Positions 1 to 5,899 of a stretch of 9,343 nt of DNA are shown piece after piece (position 1 is the first letter of the stretch; each line of letters opens with the position of its first letter). The stretch lies in assembly GCA_030610025.1 (NCBI GenBank), contig JAUWSP010000070.1, positions 1 through 9,343 on the forward strand. Reading direction: 5' to 3'. The notes under the pieces are model-generated. The model saw nothing but the letters and a program-made list of their open reading frames with translations. It did not search any database and had not been told where the DNA came from. The DNA comes from Acidobacteriota bacterium. GTDB lineage: Bacteria > Acidobacteriota > Thermoanaerobaculia > Multivoradales > JAHEKO01. Made by a program: the position numbers and the translations under genes.

Positions 1-61
1 CACCCCGCCCGGCGGCAGGGATCAAAACGCTTACGGAGGCCCTTAATACGCTCAGGGGCAA
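1..61 (-). CDS. ispD: Probable IspD (MEP cytidylyltransferase), N-terminal fragment
   Basis: Only the first 20 codons are inside the window; the gene runs off the left edge. The reading from a TTG at 61-59 ends in VSVLIPAAGRG. A short beta strand followed by PAAGxG is the nucleotide-binding start of IspD, which makes CDP-methylerythritol from MEP and CTP in the non-mevalonate isoprenoid pathway. Related sugar-phosphate nucleotidyltransferases (GlmU/MurU type) usually read LAAGxG, so the Pro favours IspD. An in-frame TAG lies three codons upstream, so TTG 61 is the first possible start; an AGGA sits a few bases before it. The gene follows frr by 29 bases on the same strand and is probably the distal member of that operon. 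With so little sequence the family is an inference from one motif. Confidence 0.6.
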   Translation of the reverse strand, partial: MPLSVLRASVSVLIPAAGRG

Positions 62-84
62 GAGATCCTACGGGTCGCCTCTGC

Positions 85-120
85 GGTCTCTCAGACCGTA
101 AGGAGGTCCTCCTCCTTACG
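85..120 (-). other. Two adjacent hairpins over the 3' end and stop codon of frr
   Basis: CGTAAGGAGG (97-106) and CCTCCTTACG (111-120) are perfect 10-base inverted repeats around a 4-base loop. They are formed by the last sense codons of frr. Directly next to them GGTCT (85-89) and AGACC (93-97) form a 5-bp stem with a 3-base loop spanning the TGA. The two share base 97, so they would compete for one pair or stack. There is no U-tract on either strand, so this is not a classical intrinsic terminator. It could be a pause or attenuation site, an mRNA 3'-end stabiliser, or a structure that hides the AAGGAGGAGG Shine-Dalgarno-like sequence in one arm. The pairing is seen directly; any function is inferred. 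Confidence 0.6.
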
Positions 121-645
121 TTCGAGAGCGGTGTTGATCTCACCGATGTAATGGTCGTGGAGCTTCTGGTGCTCGTCCATGCCGCGATGCTCTTCATCTT
201 GACCGATGTCTTTTTCCTTCTCCATCTCCTTGAGCCTGTCGTTGCCCTCCCGTCGGGCGTGGCGAACCGAGTTTCGCGCGGTCTCGGCCAGGTCATGCGC
301 TCGCTTGACGATCTCCTTGCGGCGCTCCTCGGTAAGCGGCGGTACGGGAATCCTCACGACCTTGCCGTCACTCGAAGGATTCAAGCCGAGATTGGCCTGC
401 ATCACGGCCTTCTCGATCAGGGGAATGAGAGAGGAATCGTAGGGTTGCGCCATGATCAAGGTCGCCTCGGGTACAGAGAGCTTGGCCACCTGATTCATGG
501 GAGTCGGCGTACCGTAGTAGTCCACCGACACTCCATCGAGCATGGCCAGTGAGGCGCGTCCCGTCCTGAGATGCTTCAACTCTTCGTGGAAATGGTCCAG
601 AGCCTCCTTCATCTTGACCTCGATCTCGAGAAACAGCTCTTTCAT
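91..645 (-). CDS. frr: Ribosome recycling factor (RRF)
   Basis: 184 residues, the normal RRF length. RRF binds the post-termination 70S ribosome in the cytoplasm and, with EF-G, splits it into subunits. Seen in the sequence: N-terminal helix with HLRTGRAS (25-32), the second-domain strands with YYGTPTPMNQVA (43-54), LGLNP (86-90), IPVPPLTEERR (99-109), and the C-terminal helix with VRHARREGND (127-136), which carries the Arg cluster at the domain interface. The ATG at 645 is chosen because a GAGGAGG lies just upstream and MKELF matches the family start; the frame stays open for nine more codons upstream, but these are not RRF-like. It follows pyrH by 94 bases and precedes the probable ispD. 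Its final codons form a strong hairpin. Confidence 0.97.
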   Translation of the reverse strand: MKELFLEIEVKMKEALDHFHEELKHLRTGRASLAMLDGVSVDYYGTPTPMNQVAKLSVPEATLIMAQPYDSSLIPLIEKAVMQANLGLNPSSDGKVVRIPVPPLTEERRKEIVKRAHDLAETARNSVRHARREGNDRLKEMEKEKDIGQDEEHRGMDEHQKLHDHYIGEINTALERKEEDLLTV

Positions 646-690
646 ATCGCCTCCTCGAATGCCAGTCTGCACCAGTGTCGACTCGACTCG

Positions 691-730
691 TTCAGCTTCC
701 TATTGTGCCAGTATCCGGCGCCTAGCTGAA
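691..730 (-). repeat. 7-bp inverted repeat in the pyrH-frr spacer
   Basis: TTCAGCT (691-697) and AGCTGAA (724-730) are exact inverted repeats with 26 bases between them. On the transcribed (minus) strand the loop can fold further: GCCGG and CUGGC pair around AUA with one G-U pair. This would give a two-stage stem-loop between the pyrH stop and the frr Shine-Dalgarno. It may be an RNA processing or stabilising element. No U-tract follows, and I saw no convincing promoter in this 94-base spacer. Confidence 0.4.
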
Positions 731-739
731 GTCCCTCCC

Positions 740-1456
740 TCAGCGGACTACCGATCCCACCGACTCACCGCAGACCACCCTTCGAAGGTTACCCGGCTCC
801 AGCAGCCTGAAGATGATGATGGGAATGTCGTTGTCACGGCACAAGCTGATGGCCGCCGTGTCCATGACCCGCAGGTTTTTTTCCAGCACCTGCTGATAGG
901 TAATCTCATGCAACAGCTCGGCACTGCTGTCCATGGCTGGATCGGCGGTGTAGACGCCATCCACGTTGGTGCCCTTCAGAAGGACTTCGGCATGGATTTC
1001 ATTGGCTCGCAATCCCGCCGCACTGTCCGTTGTGAAGTAGGGGTTGCCTGTGCCGCCAGCGAAGATGACGACGCGCCCTTTTTCCAGGTGGCGGATTGCC
1101 CGCCGCCGGATGAAAGGCTCGGCCACATCACGGATCTCGATTGCTGTCTGGACCCGGGTGGTGACGTCGCGTTTTTCCAGCGCATCCTGCAATGCCAGGG
1201 CATTGATGACGGTGGCCAGCATGCCCATGTTGTCGCCCGTCACCCTGTCGAGACCGCGGTCACTGGCCGCCACACCGCGAATGATGTTGCCACCTCCGAT
1301 GACGACGGCCAGCTCGACGCCCAACTCGCAGATGTCCCCGATCTCGTCGGCGACCCGGGCGACGACTTGCTCGTCGATCCCGAAGCTCTGGCTGCCCATG
1401 AGGGCCTCACCCGAGAGCTTCAGAAGGACCCGCTTGTATACCGGTTTGTCCGCCAT
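740..1456 (-). CDS. pyrH: UMP kinase (uridylate kinase, PyrH)
   Basis: 238 residues, the usual size of the hexameric bacterial UMP kinase. It phosphorylates UMP to UDP with ATP in pyrimidine nucleotide synthesis and belongs to the amino-acid-kinase fold, unrelated to eukaryotic UMP/CMP kinase. Seen: LKLSGEAL (12-19) with the phosphate-binding Lys13, [11 protein letters not shown] (51-61), [20 protein letters not shown] (70-89), and [16 protein letters not shown] (132-147), the conserved UMP/ATP-site loops. The start ATG lies 15 bases after the tsf stop. No good Shine-Dalgarno is visible there, so translation may depend on coupling to tsf. The tsf-pyrH-frr order is widely conserved in bacteria. 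Confidence 0.98.
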   Translation of the reverse strand: MADKPVYKRVLLKLSGEALMGSQSFGIDEQVVARVADEIGDICELGVELAVVIGGGNIIRGVAASDRGLDRVTGDNMGMLATVINALALQDALEKRDVTTRVQTAIEIRDVAEPFIRRRAIRHLEKGRVVIFAGGTGNPYFTTDSAAGLRANEIHAEVLLKGTNVDGVYTADPAMDSSAELLHEITYQQVLEKNLRVMDTAAISLCRDNDIPIIIFRLLEPGNLRRVVCGESVGSVVR

Positions 1457-1471
1457 TGCGTGCCAATCGTG

Positions 1472-2122
1472 TCAACCTGCGACCTGACTCCGGATCTCCT
1501 CCGTGAAGTCGACGGCCGGCTTCTCGATTCCCTCGCCGACCTTGAACCGGGCAAATCTACGAACCTGGATATTCTCACCCAGCTTGGCGATCACCTGCGT
1601 TACGAGCTCCTGCACGGTCAGGTCCGGATTCTTGATGAAGGCCTGCTCCATGAGCACCGACTCGGCAAAGAACTTCTCAATCTTACCCTCGACAATGCGA
1701 TCCACCACATTCTCGGGCTTTCCCGACTCCACCGCCTGGTCGTGGTAGATCTCACGCTCCCGATCGAGGACGTCGCCGGCGACTTCGTCACGGCTGACGA
1801 ACCGAGGATCCGCGGCAGCGATGTGCATGGCGAGATCCTTGACAAGCGCCTGAAAATCGTCGGTCCGGGCCACGAAGTCGGTCTCGCAGTTGACCTCCAG
1901 GAGCACGCCGATCAGGCCACCAGCATGAATGTAGGAGCCGACAACACCTTCGGCCGCGACCCTGCCTGCCTTCTTGGCCGCCGTCGCCATTCCATGCTTG
2001 CGCAGGATCTCGATCGCCTTCTCGACATCGCCCTCCGCCTCGACCAGCGACCGCTTGCAGTCCATCATTCCCGCCCCTGTCCGCTCGCGCAACTCCTTGA
2101 CCAGCTGTGGCGTTACTTGCAT
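1472..2122 (-). CDS. tsf: Elongation factor Ts, short form
   Basis: 216 residues. EF-Ts exchanges GDP for GTP on EF-Tu during elongation. The N-terminal UBA-like domain (about 1-50) has VKELRERTGAGMMDCKRSL (8-26), and the core has the EF-Tu-contacting TDFVAR (81-86). The protein is much shorter than the roughly 283-residue E. coli factor and close to the single-core Thermus type, so the second core subdomain is reduced. I chose the ATG at 2122 because GAGGG lies eight bases upstream; an in-frame GTG at 2128, two codons earlier, is too close to that site. An out-of-frame ATG followed directly by TGA (2130-2125) lies between. The gene is separated from rpsB by a long spacer and is followed closely by pyrH. 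Confidence 0.97.
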   Translation of the reverse strand: MQVTPQLVKELRERTGAGMMDCKRSLVEAEGDVEKAIEILRKHGMATAAKKAGRVAAEGVVGSYIHAGGLIGVLLEVNCETDFVARTDDFQALVKDLAMHIAAADPRFVSRDEVAGDVLDREREIYHDQAVESGKPENVVDRIVEGKIEKFFAESVLMEQAFIKNPDLTVQELVTQVIAKLGENIQVRRFARFKVGEGIEKPAVDFTEEIRSQVAG

Positions 2123-2347
2123 CGTCACATCCCTCTTTCTTGCATCTCGACGACCCCGCTCGACACAGGGTCACACTGAGGTTTTGAAGTTCCATCCAAG
2201 AGCCGGCTGCGATTCACACCGCGGCACGGCATCTTGTGGCCTTCTGTGCGTTGAAACCTTCCGGTGCCGACGTCGACAACGGGGTCTGTCACTCGCTTTC
2301 GACTGATCAGCCGTGCGAAAAAGGGTCGCACGCCCTCCCAGGTCGGT
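2123..2347 (-). other. 225-base non-coding spacer between rpsB and tsf
   Basis: No protein gene is supported here. On the operon strand it holds a 7-bp hairpin near the rpsB stop (2312-2332), a GTCGAC/GACGTC-rich patch (about 2269-2278), and a possible 8-bp stem with two G-U pairs (2152-2172) about 30 bases before the tsf start. I looked for -35/-10 pairs and saw none that is convincing. In E. coli rpsB and tsf are also separated by a long spacer reported to attenuate transcription; a similar role here is an inference. The far end carries the tsf Shine-Dalgarno GAGGG. Confidence 0.5.
2312..2332 (-). other. Hairpin just after rpsB, possible attenuator
   Basis: CGTGCGA (2312-2318) and TCGCACG (2326-2332) are a perfect 7-bp inverted repeat with a 7-base loop, read as CCCTTTT on the transcribed strand. 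It starts 15 bases after the rpsB stop. The run of T is in the loop, not after the stem, so a standard intrinsic terminator is not supported. It could reduce transcription into tsf or mark an RNase cut. Confidence 0.45.
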
Positions 2348-3172
2348 CTATTGAGCCGGAGCGGTGCTCTCGACGGGGGCGGCCTCATCCACCGAAGCGA
2401 CGGCTTCCTTGCCCTCCGCGCCCTCCGCTGGCTCGGCCTTCTCTGCCTCGGCTGCTGCCGCGTCCTTCGCCTCGATCTCGACTTGCTGCTCGAGCGCCGA
2501 GGAGCCTTCCAGGTAGGCGTCCGCTATCTTCGAGGCGAACAACCGGATCGATCGAATCGCGTCGTCGTTGCCGGGAATCGAGTAGTCGACTTCCTCCGGG
2601 TCACAATTGGTGTCGACAATCGCGATGACCGGGATCCCGAGCTTGTTGGCTTCGGCAACGGCGATGTGCTCCTTCTTCGGGTCGACAATGAAGACCGCAT
2701 CCGGCAGCGCGGTCATGTCGCGAATACCTTCCAGGTTGCGCGTCATCTTCTCGCGCTCACGGTTGAGGCGCAGTTTTTCCTTCTTGGTGAGAGGGCTGCT
2801 CTCGTCGCCCAGTCGGGCCTCGGTGTCTTTCAACCGCTCTACCGACGCACGAATGGTGACGAAGTTGGTCAAAGTACCGCCCAGCCACCGGTGAGTCATG
2901 TAGAACTGGCCGCAGCGCCGAGATTCTTCCTCGATCACATCTTGCGCCTGCCGCTTGGTGCCCACGAACAGCAAACGCCGTCCCGTTCGCCCCAGGTCGC
3001 TAGCGAACTCAGCGGCCTGCCGAAACAGGACCAGAGTCCGCTGAAGATCGATGATGTAGATCCCATTGCGCTTGCCGAAGATGTACCGCTTCATCTTCGG
3101 ATTCCATCGCCGAGTCTGATGTCCGAAATGGACTCCAGCCTCCAGCAGATCCCTCATCTTGATGTCTACCAA
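2348..3172 (-). CDS. rpsB: Small-subunit ribosomal protein uS2
   Basis: 274 residues. S2 sits on the 30S body and helps S1 dock. Diagnostic stretches: [19 protein letters not shown] (9-27), YIIDLQRT (39-46), [10 protein letters not shown] (95-104) and [14 protein letters not shown] (179-192). A tail from about residue 224, rich in Ala and Glu (several [12 protein letters not shown] units), extends the protein beyond the 241-residue E. coli form. The start is TTG at 3172: AAGGAGG lies six bases upstream, and the residues from TTG ([13 protein letters not shown]) fit the family; the next in-frame ATG, five codons later, would be too far from that site. The gene follows rpsI by 21 bases, so S2 has no separate leader here, unlike the classical rpsB operon. 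Confidence 0.97.
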   Translation of the reverse strand: MVDIKMRDLLEAGVHFGHQTRRWNPKMKRYIFGKRNGIYIIDLQRTLVLFRQAAEFASDLGRTGRRLLFVGTKRQAQDVIEEESRRCGQFYMTHRWLGGTLTNFVTIRASVERLKDTEARLGDESSPLTKKEKLRLNREREKMTRNLEGIRDMTALPDAVFIVDPKKEHIAVAEANKLGIPVIAIVDTNCDPEEVDYSIPGNDDAIRSIRLFASKIADAYLEGSSALEQQVEIEAKDAAAAEAEKAEPAEGAEGKEAVASVDEAAPVESTAPAQ

Positions 3173-3193
3173 CAGACTCCTCCTTCAGGTTCC

Positions 3194-3586
3194 CTATCTC
3201 TTGCTGAACTGGAAGCGAGCTCGGGCGCCCTTTTGCCCATACTTCTTGCGCTCTTTCTTTCGGGGATCACGGGTCAGCAAGCCGGCAGCCTTGAGGCGCT
3301 CGCGCAGCTCGCCGTTGTATTGCAGCAGAGCCCTGGAAATACCGTGACGCACGGCACCGGCTTGCCCCGTAGGGCCACCGCCAATCACCGTCGCGTAGAT
3401 GTCGAACTTATCGTTGGTCTCGGTAGCCAACAACGGCTGCTTGATGATCATCCGCAGGACCTTGTTGGGGAAATAGTGATCCAACTGACGTCCATTCACG
3501 ACCCACTTGCCGGCTCCCGGTCGCAGGAAGATGCGGGCAGTAGCCGTCTTGCGTCGGCCGGTCCCGTAGTACTGAAGATCGCTCAA
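3194..3586 (-). CDS. rpsI: Small-subunit ribosomal protein uS9
   Basis: 130 residues, normal length. S9 is in the 30S head, and its basic C-terminal tail reaches the P-site tRNA. Seen: [19 protein letters not shown] (6-24), [19 protein letters not shown] (69-87), the tail [21 protein letters not shown] (110-130) and the conserved terminal SKR. The start is TTG at 3586, with GGGAGG eight bases upstream; no ATG exists near the family N-terminus, so TTG is the only reasonable start. It follows rplM by 30 bases, the near-universal L13-S9 pair. Confidence 0.98.
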   Translation of the reverse strand: MSDLQYYGTGRRKTATARIFLRPGAGKWVVNGRQLDHYFPNKVLRMIIKQPLLATETNDKFDIYATVIGGGPTGQAGAVRHGISRALLQYNGELRERLKAAGLLTRDPRKKERKKYGQKGARARFQFSKR

Positions 3587-3616
3587 ACCTCTAACCTCCC
3601 AGGCAGTAGGCTACTT

Positions 3617-4048
3617 TTAAGTAAACGAAATCGCTTCAGGCCGTTGAGCCTGATGTGGATGCTCAGCCCCGGCATAGACCTTGAGCTTCTTGAGCTGGTG
3701 ACGGCCCAATCGATTCTTGGGCAACATTCCCTTCACCGCGTACTCGATCAATCTGGCTGGCCGCTGGCTACGAATCTGGGCTGCCGTTCTGGACTTCAGC
3801 CCCCCAGGATGCGTGCTGTGCCGGTGATAGACCTTCTGTTCTTCCTTGCGCCCGGAGAAGACAGCCTTCTCGGCGTTGACCACGATGACGAAGTCGCCAA
3901 TGTCGATGTGATGCGCGTATTCCGGCTTGTGCTTGCCGGTGAGCAACCGGGCCACCTCGGTTGAGAGTCGGCCGACGGTCTGATCAGAAGCATCCACGAC
4001 ATACCAATGGCGGTCGACTTCACCCTTCTTGGGACTGTACGTTTTCAT
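3617..4048 (-). CDS. rplM: Large-subunit ribosomal protein uL13
   Basis: 143 residues, typical for L13, an early-assembly 50S protein that binds 23S rRNA. Seen: HWYVVDASDQTVGRLST (14-30), the signature VKGMLPKNRLGR (105-116) and LKVYAGAEHPHQAQRP (122-137). The ATG at 4048 gives the standard MKTY(S)PKKGEV start. It is the first gene of the minus-strand operon, with a consensus-like promoter about 70-95 bases upstream and an inverted repeat in the leader. No clear Shine-Dalgarno precedes the ATG, which is notable for a highly expressed gene and may point to control of initiation by leader structure. Confidence 0.98.
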   Translation of the reverse strand: MKTYSPKKGEVDRHWYVVDASDQTVGRLSTEVARLLTGKHKPEYAHHIDIGDFVIVVNAEKAVFSGRKEEQKVYHRHSTHPGGLKSRTAAQIRSQRPARLIEYAVKGMLPKNRLGRHQLKKLKVYAGAEHPHQAQRPEAISFT

Positions 4049-4090
4049 GATGTCGCTCGACCGTTCTATTTCTTGACAGAAAATGCCCGA

Positions 4091-4107
4091 CCCTTGCCAG
4101 GCAAAGG
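4091..4107 (-). promoter_or_regulatory. Stem-loop in the rplM 5' leader
   Basis: On the minus strand CCTTTGC and GCAAGGG pair around CTG (seven pairs, one G-U). It lies a few bases after the predicted transcription start and about 42 bases before the rplM ATG, in a leader of roughly 60 bases. L13 and S9 operons of several bacteria are controlled by leader RNA structures that bind a ribosomal protein. This hairpin is a candidate only: it is too small to match to a known family by eye. Confidence 0.35.
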
Positions 4108-4114
4108 ACCTCCG

Positions 4115-4143
4115 ATATTAAGTAGGGCCTTCCGGAATGTCAA
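4115..4143 (-). promoter_or_regulatory. Sigma70-type promoter of the rplM operon
   Basis: On the minus strand a perfect -35 TTGACA (4143-4138) is followed, after exactly 17 bases, by TAATAT (4120-4115), a 4 of 6 match to the -10 consensus. The predicted start is near 4108, giving a leader of about 60 bases to the rplM ATG. This is the best promoter in the window and would drive rplM-rpsI-rpsB and probably tsf-pyrH-frr. Confidence 0.75.
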
Positions 4144-4225
4144 GCGCCTCGGTGCAACCAGAGCCGAGAAAACACCCTGTCTGCCAATCTGGCCTTCATC
4201 GGCCCGACTTCTCCCACCCGGCGCT

Positions 4226-4235
4226 TGAATATAGA
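4226..4235 (+). promoter_or_regulatory. Possible -10 element of the ubiE operon
   Basis: TATAGA (4230-4235) matches the -10 consensus at 5 of 6 positions if TATAAT is taken as reference, and lies eight bases before the ubiE GTG. The hexamer at the -35 distance (about 4207-4212) is a poor match. If used, the transcript would start at or next to the GTG and would be leaderless, which agrees with the absence of a Shine-Dalgarno. The rest of the 195-base rplM-ubiE region holds the rplM promoter and no small gene that I can support. Confidence 0.35.
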
Positions 4236-4243
4236 CTCAACCG

Positions 4244-4960
4244 GTGCAGCCCGAGAGCCACCCGGTTGACAAGAGCAGTCAGAGCATCGAAAGGATGTTC
4301 AGCGCCGTCGCGCCCCGTTACGACCTGCTCAATCGCCTGCTGTCAGCCAACCTGGATCAGCGCTGGCGCCGGCAGGCGGCGGACGCGTTGACCGTGCCAA
4401 ACGGGTCTCCAGTCCTCGACGTCTGCGCCGGAACCGGTGACCAGGCGCTCGCCCTCCGCAAGAGAACCCAGAGGGTGCTCGCCGCCGATTTCTCGGTGCC
4501 GATGCTGAAAATCGCCACTCAGAAGTTCAGGCAGACGCGAGATCCGATTCCCGCGGGGTTCGCCAGTGACACGCTGCTACTGCCACTACCCTCGAAGAGT
4601 CTCGGGGCGGTGACGGCGTCCTTCGGCCTGCGCAACGTGGCCGATCTGGACGCAGCCCTGCGCGAAATGCACCGCGTGTTGCAGAACGACGGCGAGACGG
4701 CGATTCTGGAGTTCGCCCTCCCTCGCAGCAACCTGCTTCGCAAACCGTACCTGTTCTATTTCCGGAACATCCTGCCCCGGATAGGAGCCTGGCTGTCCCC
4801 ACGGGGTTCGGCCTACAGCTATTTGCCGGATTCGGTGATGCAATTCCCCCAGCGGGAAGCTTTCACCCAGCGGATGGAGGATGTCGGATTCCGTGACGCC
4901 GCCTGGCAAGACCTGACCGGTGGCATTGTGTGTCTCTACACAGGAAGGCGAGATTCATGA
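4244..4960 (+). CDS. ubiE: Demethylmenaquinone/ubiquinone C-methyltransferase, UbiE/MenG family
   Basis: 238 residues. The family uses S-adenosylmethionine to C-methylate the quinone ring late in menaquinone (MenG) or ubiquinone (UbiE) synthesis. Seen: FSAVAPRYDLLNRLLSANLDQRW (19-41), the family N-terminal helix; SAM motif I VLDVCAGTGDQAL (57-69); ADFSVPML (81-88); SFGLRNVADL (126-135); EFALP (156-160); and FYFRNILPRIGAWLS (171-185), all typical. The start is GTG at 4244; the ATG at codon 18 would remove part of the first family block. No Shine-Dalgarno is visible. The stop overlaps the folD start as ATGA. No other quinone gene is in the window, so which quinone is made cannot be told; menaquinone is the commoner case for a MenG standing alone. 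Confidence 0.92.
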   Translation: MQPESHPVDKSSQSIERMFSAVAPRYDLLNRLLSANLDQRWRRQAADALTVPNGSPVLDVCAGTGDQALALRKRTQRVLAADFSVPMLKIATQKFRQTRDPIPAGFASDTLLLPLPSKSLGAVTASFGLRNVADLDAALREMHRVLQNDGETAILEFALPRSNLLRKPYLFYFRNILPRIGAWLSPRGSAYSYLPDSVMQFPQREAFTQRMEDVGFRDAAWQDLTGGIVCLYTGRRDS

Positions 4961-5892
4961 CGAAGATTCTGGACGGAAACGCCCTCGCCAGGCAGATTCG
5001 AGGCGAAGTGGCGGCGAGTGTGAGCGAGATCATCGAGAATGGGGGCCGCTCGCCCGGCCTGGCAGCCCTGCTGATCGGCGAGAACCCAGCCTCCGAGGTC
5101 TATGTCCGGATGAAGTCCCGCGACTGCGAAAAGGTGGGAATTCTCAGCCGGACCATCAGGCGGCCTCCGGACTGCTCCCAGGAGGAGCTGCTGTCCCTGA
5201 TCGACGACCTGAACGACGACGACGACATCGACGGGATCCTCGTTCAGCTACCTCTACCCTCGGGCCTCGACGAGAAGCTGATCCTGGCCCGGGTTTCGCC
5301 CGCCAAGGATGTGGATGGGTTCCATCCCGAGAGCGTCGGCCACCTGTGGCTCGATGACGAGGGCTTTGCGCCGGCAACCCCCAGCGGCATCATGGAGATG
5401 CTGCGCCGTAGCGAGATTCCGCTGGAAGGTCAGCAGGCCGTGATTGTCGGTCGCAGCACGATCGTCGGCAAGCCCATGGGAGCCCTCCTGCTGCGTGAAA
5501 ACTGCACGGTCACCTTTTGCCACTCGCGCACTCGCGATCTACCGGCGGTTTGCCGCACCGCGGATCTGCTGATCGGTGCTATCGGCCGGCCGGCCTTCTT
5601 CGGGCCCGAGCACATCAAAGAGGGTGCGGTGGTTGTCGACGTCGGTATCAATCGAATCACCGAGGCGGACGAGGTGGAGCGTCTCTTTCCCGGTGACGAG
5701 GCCCGCCGACTGCGCTTCGAAGACAAGGGCGCCGTGCTGGTGGGTGACGTCGACTTCACTCGAGTCGCGCCCCTGACCTCGGCCATCACTCCAGTGCCAG
5801 GAGGGGTGGGACCGTTGACTCGTGCCATGTTGCTGGTCAACACCCTGCGAGCGGCAAGGCTTCGACAGGGCTTGATGGCAGCAACTCCGTAG
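4957..5892 (+). CDS. folD: FolD: methylene-THF dehydrogenase / methenyl-THF cyclohydrolase
   Basis: 311 residues. It interconverts 5,10-methylene-, methenyl- and 10-formyl-tetrahydrofolate using NADP+, supplying one-carbon units for purines and fMet. Catalytic residues of the family are present: Tyr49 and Lys53 (YVRMK), Gln97 (VQLPLPSGLD), Asp120 (KDVDGF). The nucleotide-binding loop is VGRSTIVGKP (164-173), and the C-terminal signature is PVPGGVGPLT (279-288). It is about 20 residues longer than E. coli FolD, because of a charged insertion (about 234-262) between GINR and GDVDF. The ATG at 4957 overlaps the ubiE stop by four bases and has AGGAAGG eight bases upstream; nine more upstream codons are open but not FolD-like. 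coaE follows after seven bases. Confidence 0.97.
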   Translation: MTKILDGNALARQIRGEVAASVSEIIENGGRSPGLAALLIGENPASEVYVRMKSRDCEKVGILSRTIRRPPDCSQEELLSLIDDLNDDDDIDGILVQLPLPSGLDEKLILARVSPAKDVDGFHPESVGHLWLDDEGFAPATPSGIMEMLRRSEIPLEGQQAVIVGRSTIVGKPMGALLLRENCTVTFCHSRTRDLPAVCRTADLLIGAIGRPAFFGPEHIKEGAVVVDVGINRITEADEVERLFPGDEARRLRFEDKGAVLVGDVDFTRVAPLTSAITPVPGGVGPLTRAMLLVNTLRAARLRQGLMAATP

Positions 5893-5899
5893 ACGCTCC

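Noticed and set aside
646..672. Nine-codon N-terminal extension of frr
   Set aside because: The Shine-Dalgarno GAGGAGG falls within this stretch, so initiation is downstream at the ATG of MKELF.
542..2179. Long plus-strand reading frame of 545 codons opposite pyrH and tsf
   Set aside because: It lies antisense to two certain genes, has no recognisable domain, no promoter or ribosome site, and an Asp/His/Leu-rich composition expected of the reverse strand of high-GC genes.
2312..2332. Intrinsic terminator after rpsB
   Set aside because: The stem is good, but the T-run is in the loop and no U-tract follows; kept only as a possible attenuator hairpin.
2264..3964. Long plus-strand reading frame of 566 codons opposite rpsB, rpsI and rplM
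   Set aside because: It is wholly antisense to three ribosomal protein genes and crosses their junctions; openness is explained by codon bias. No start signal or domain.
4073..4078. Plus-strand TTGACA upstream of ubiE as a -35 element
   Set aside because: No -10-like hexamer at 16-18 bases downstream; the ATATTA further on is too far and belongs to the rplM promoter on the other strand.
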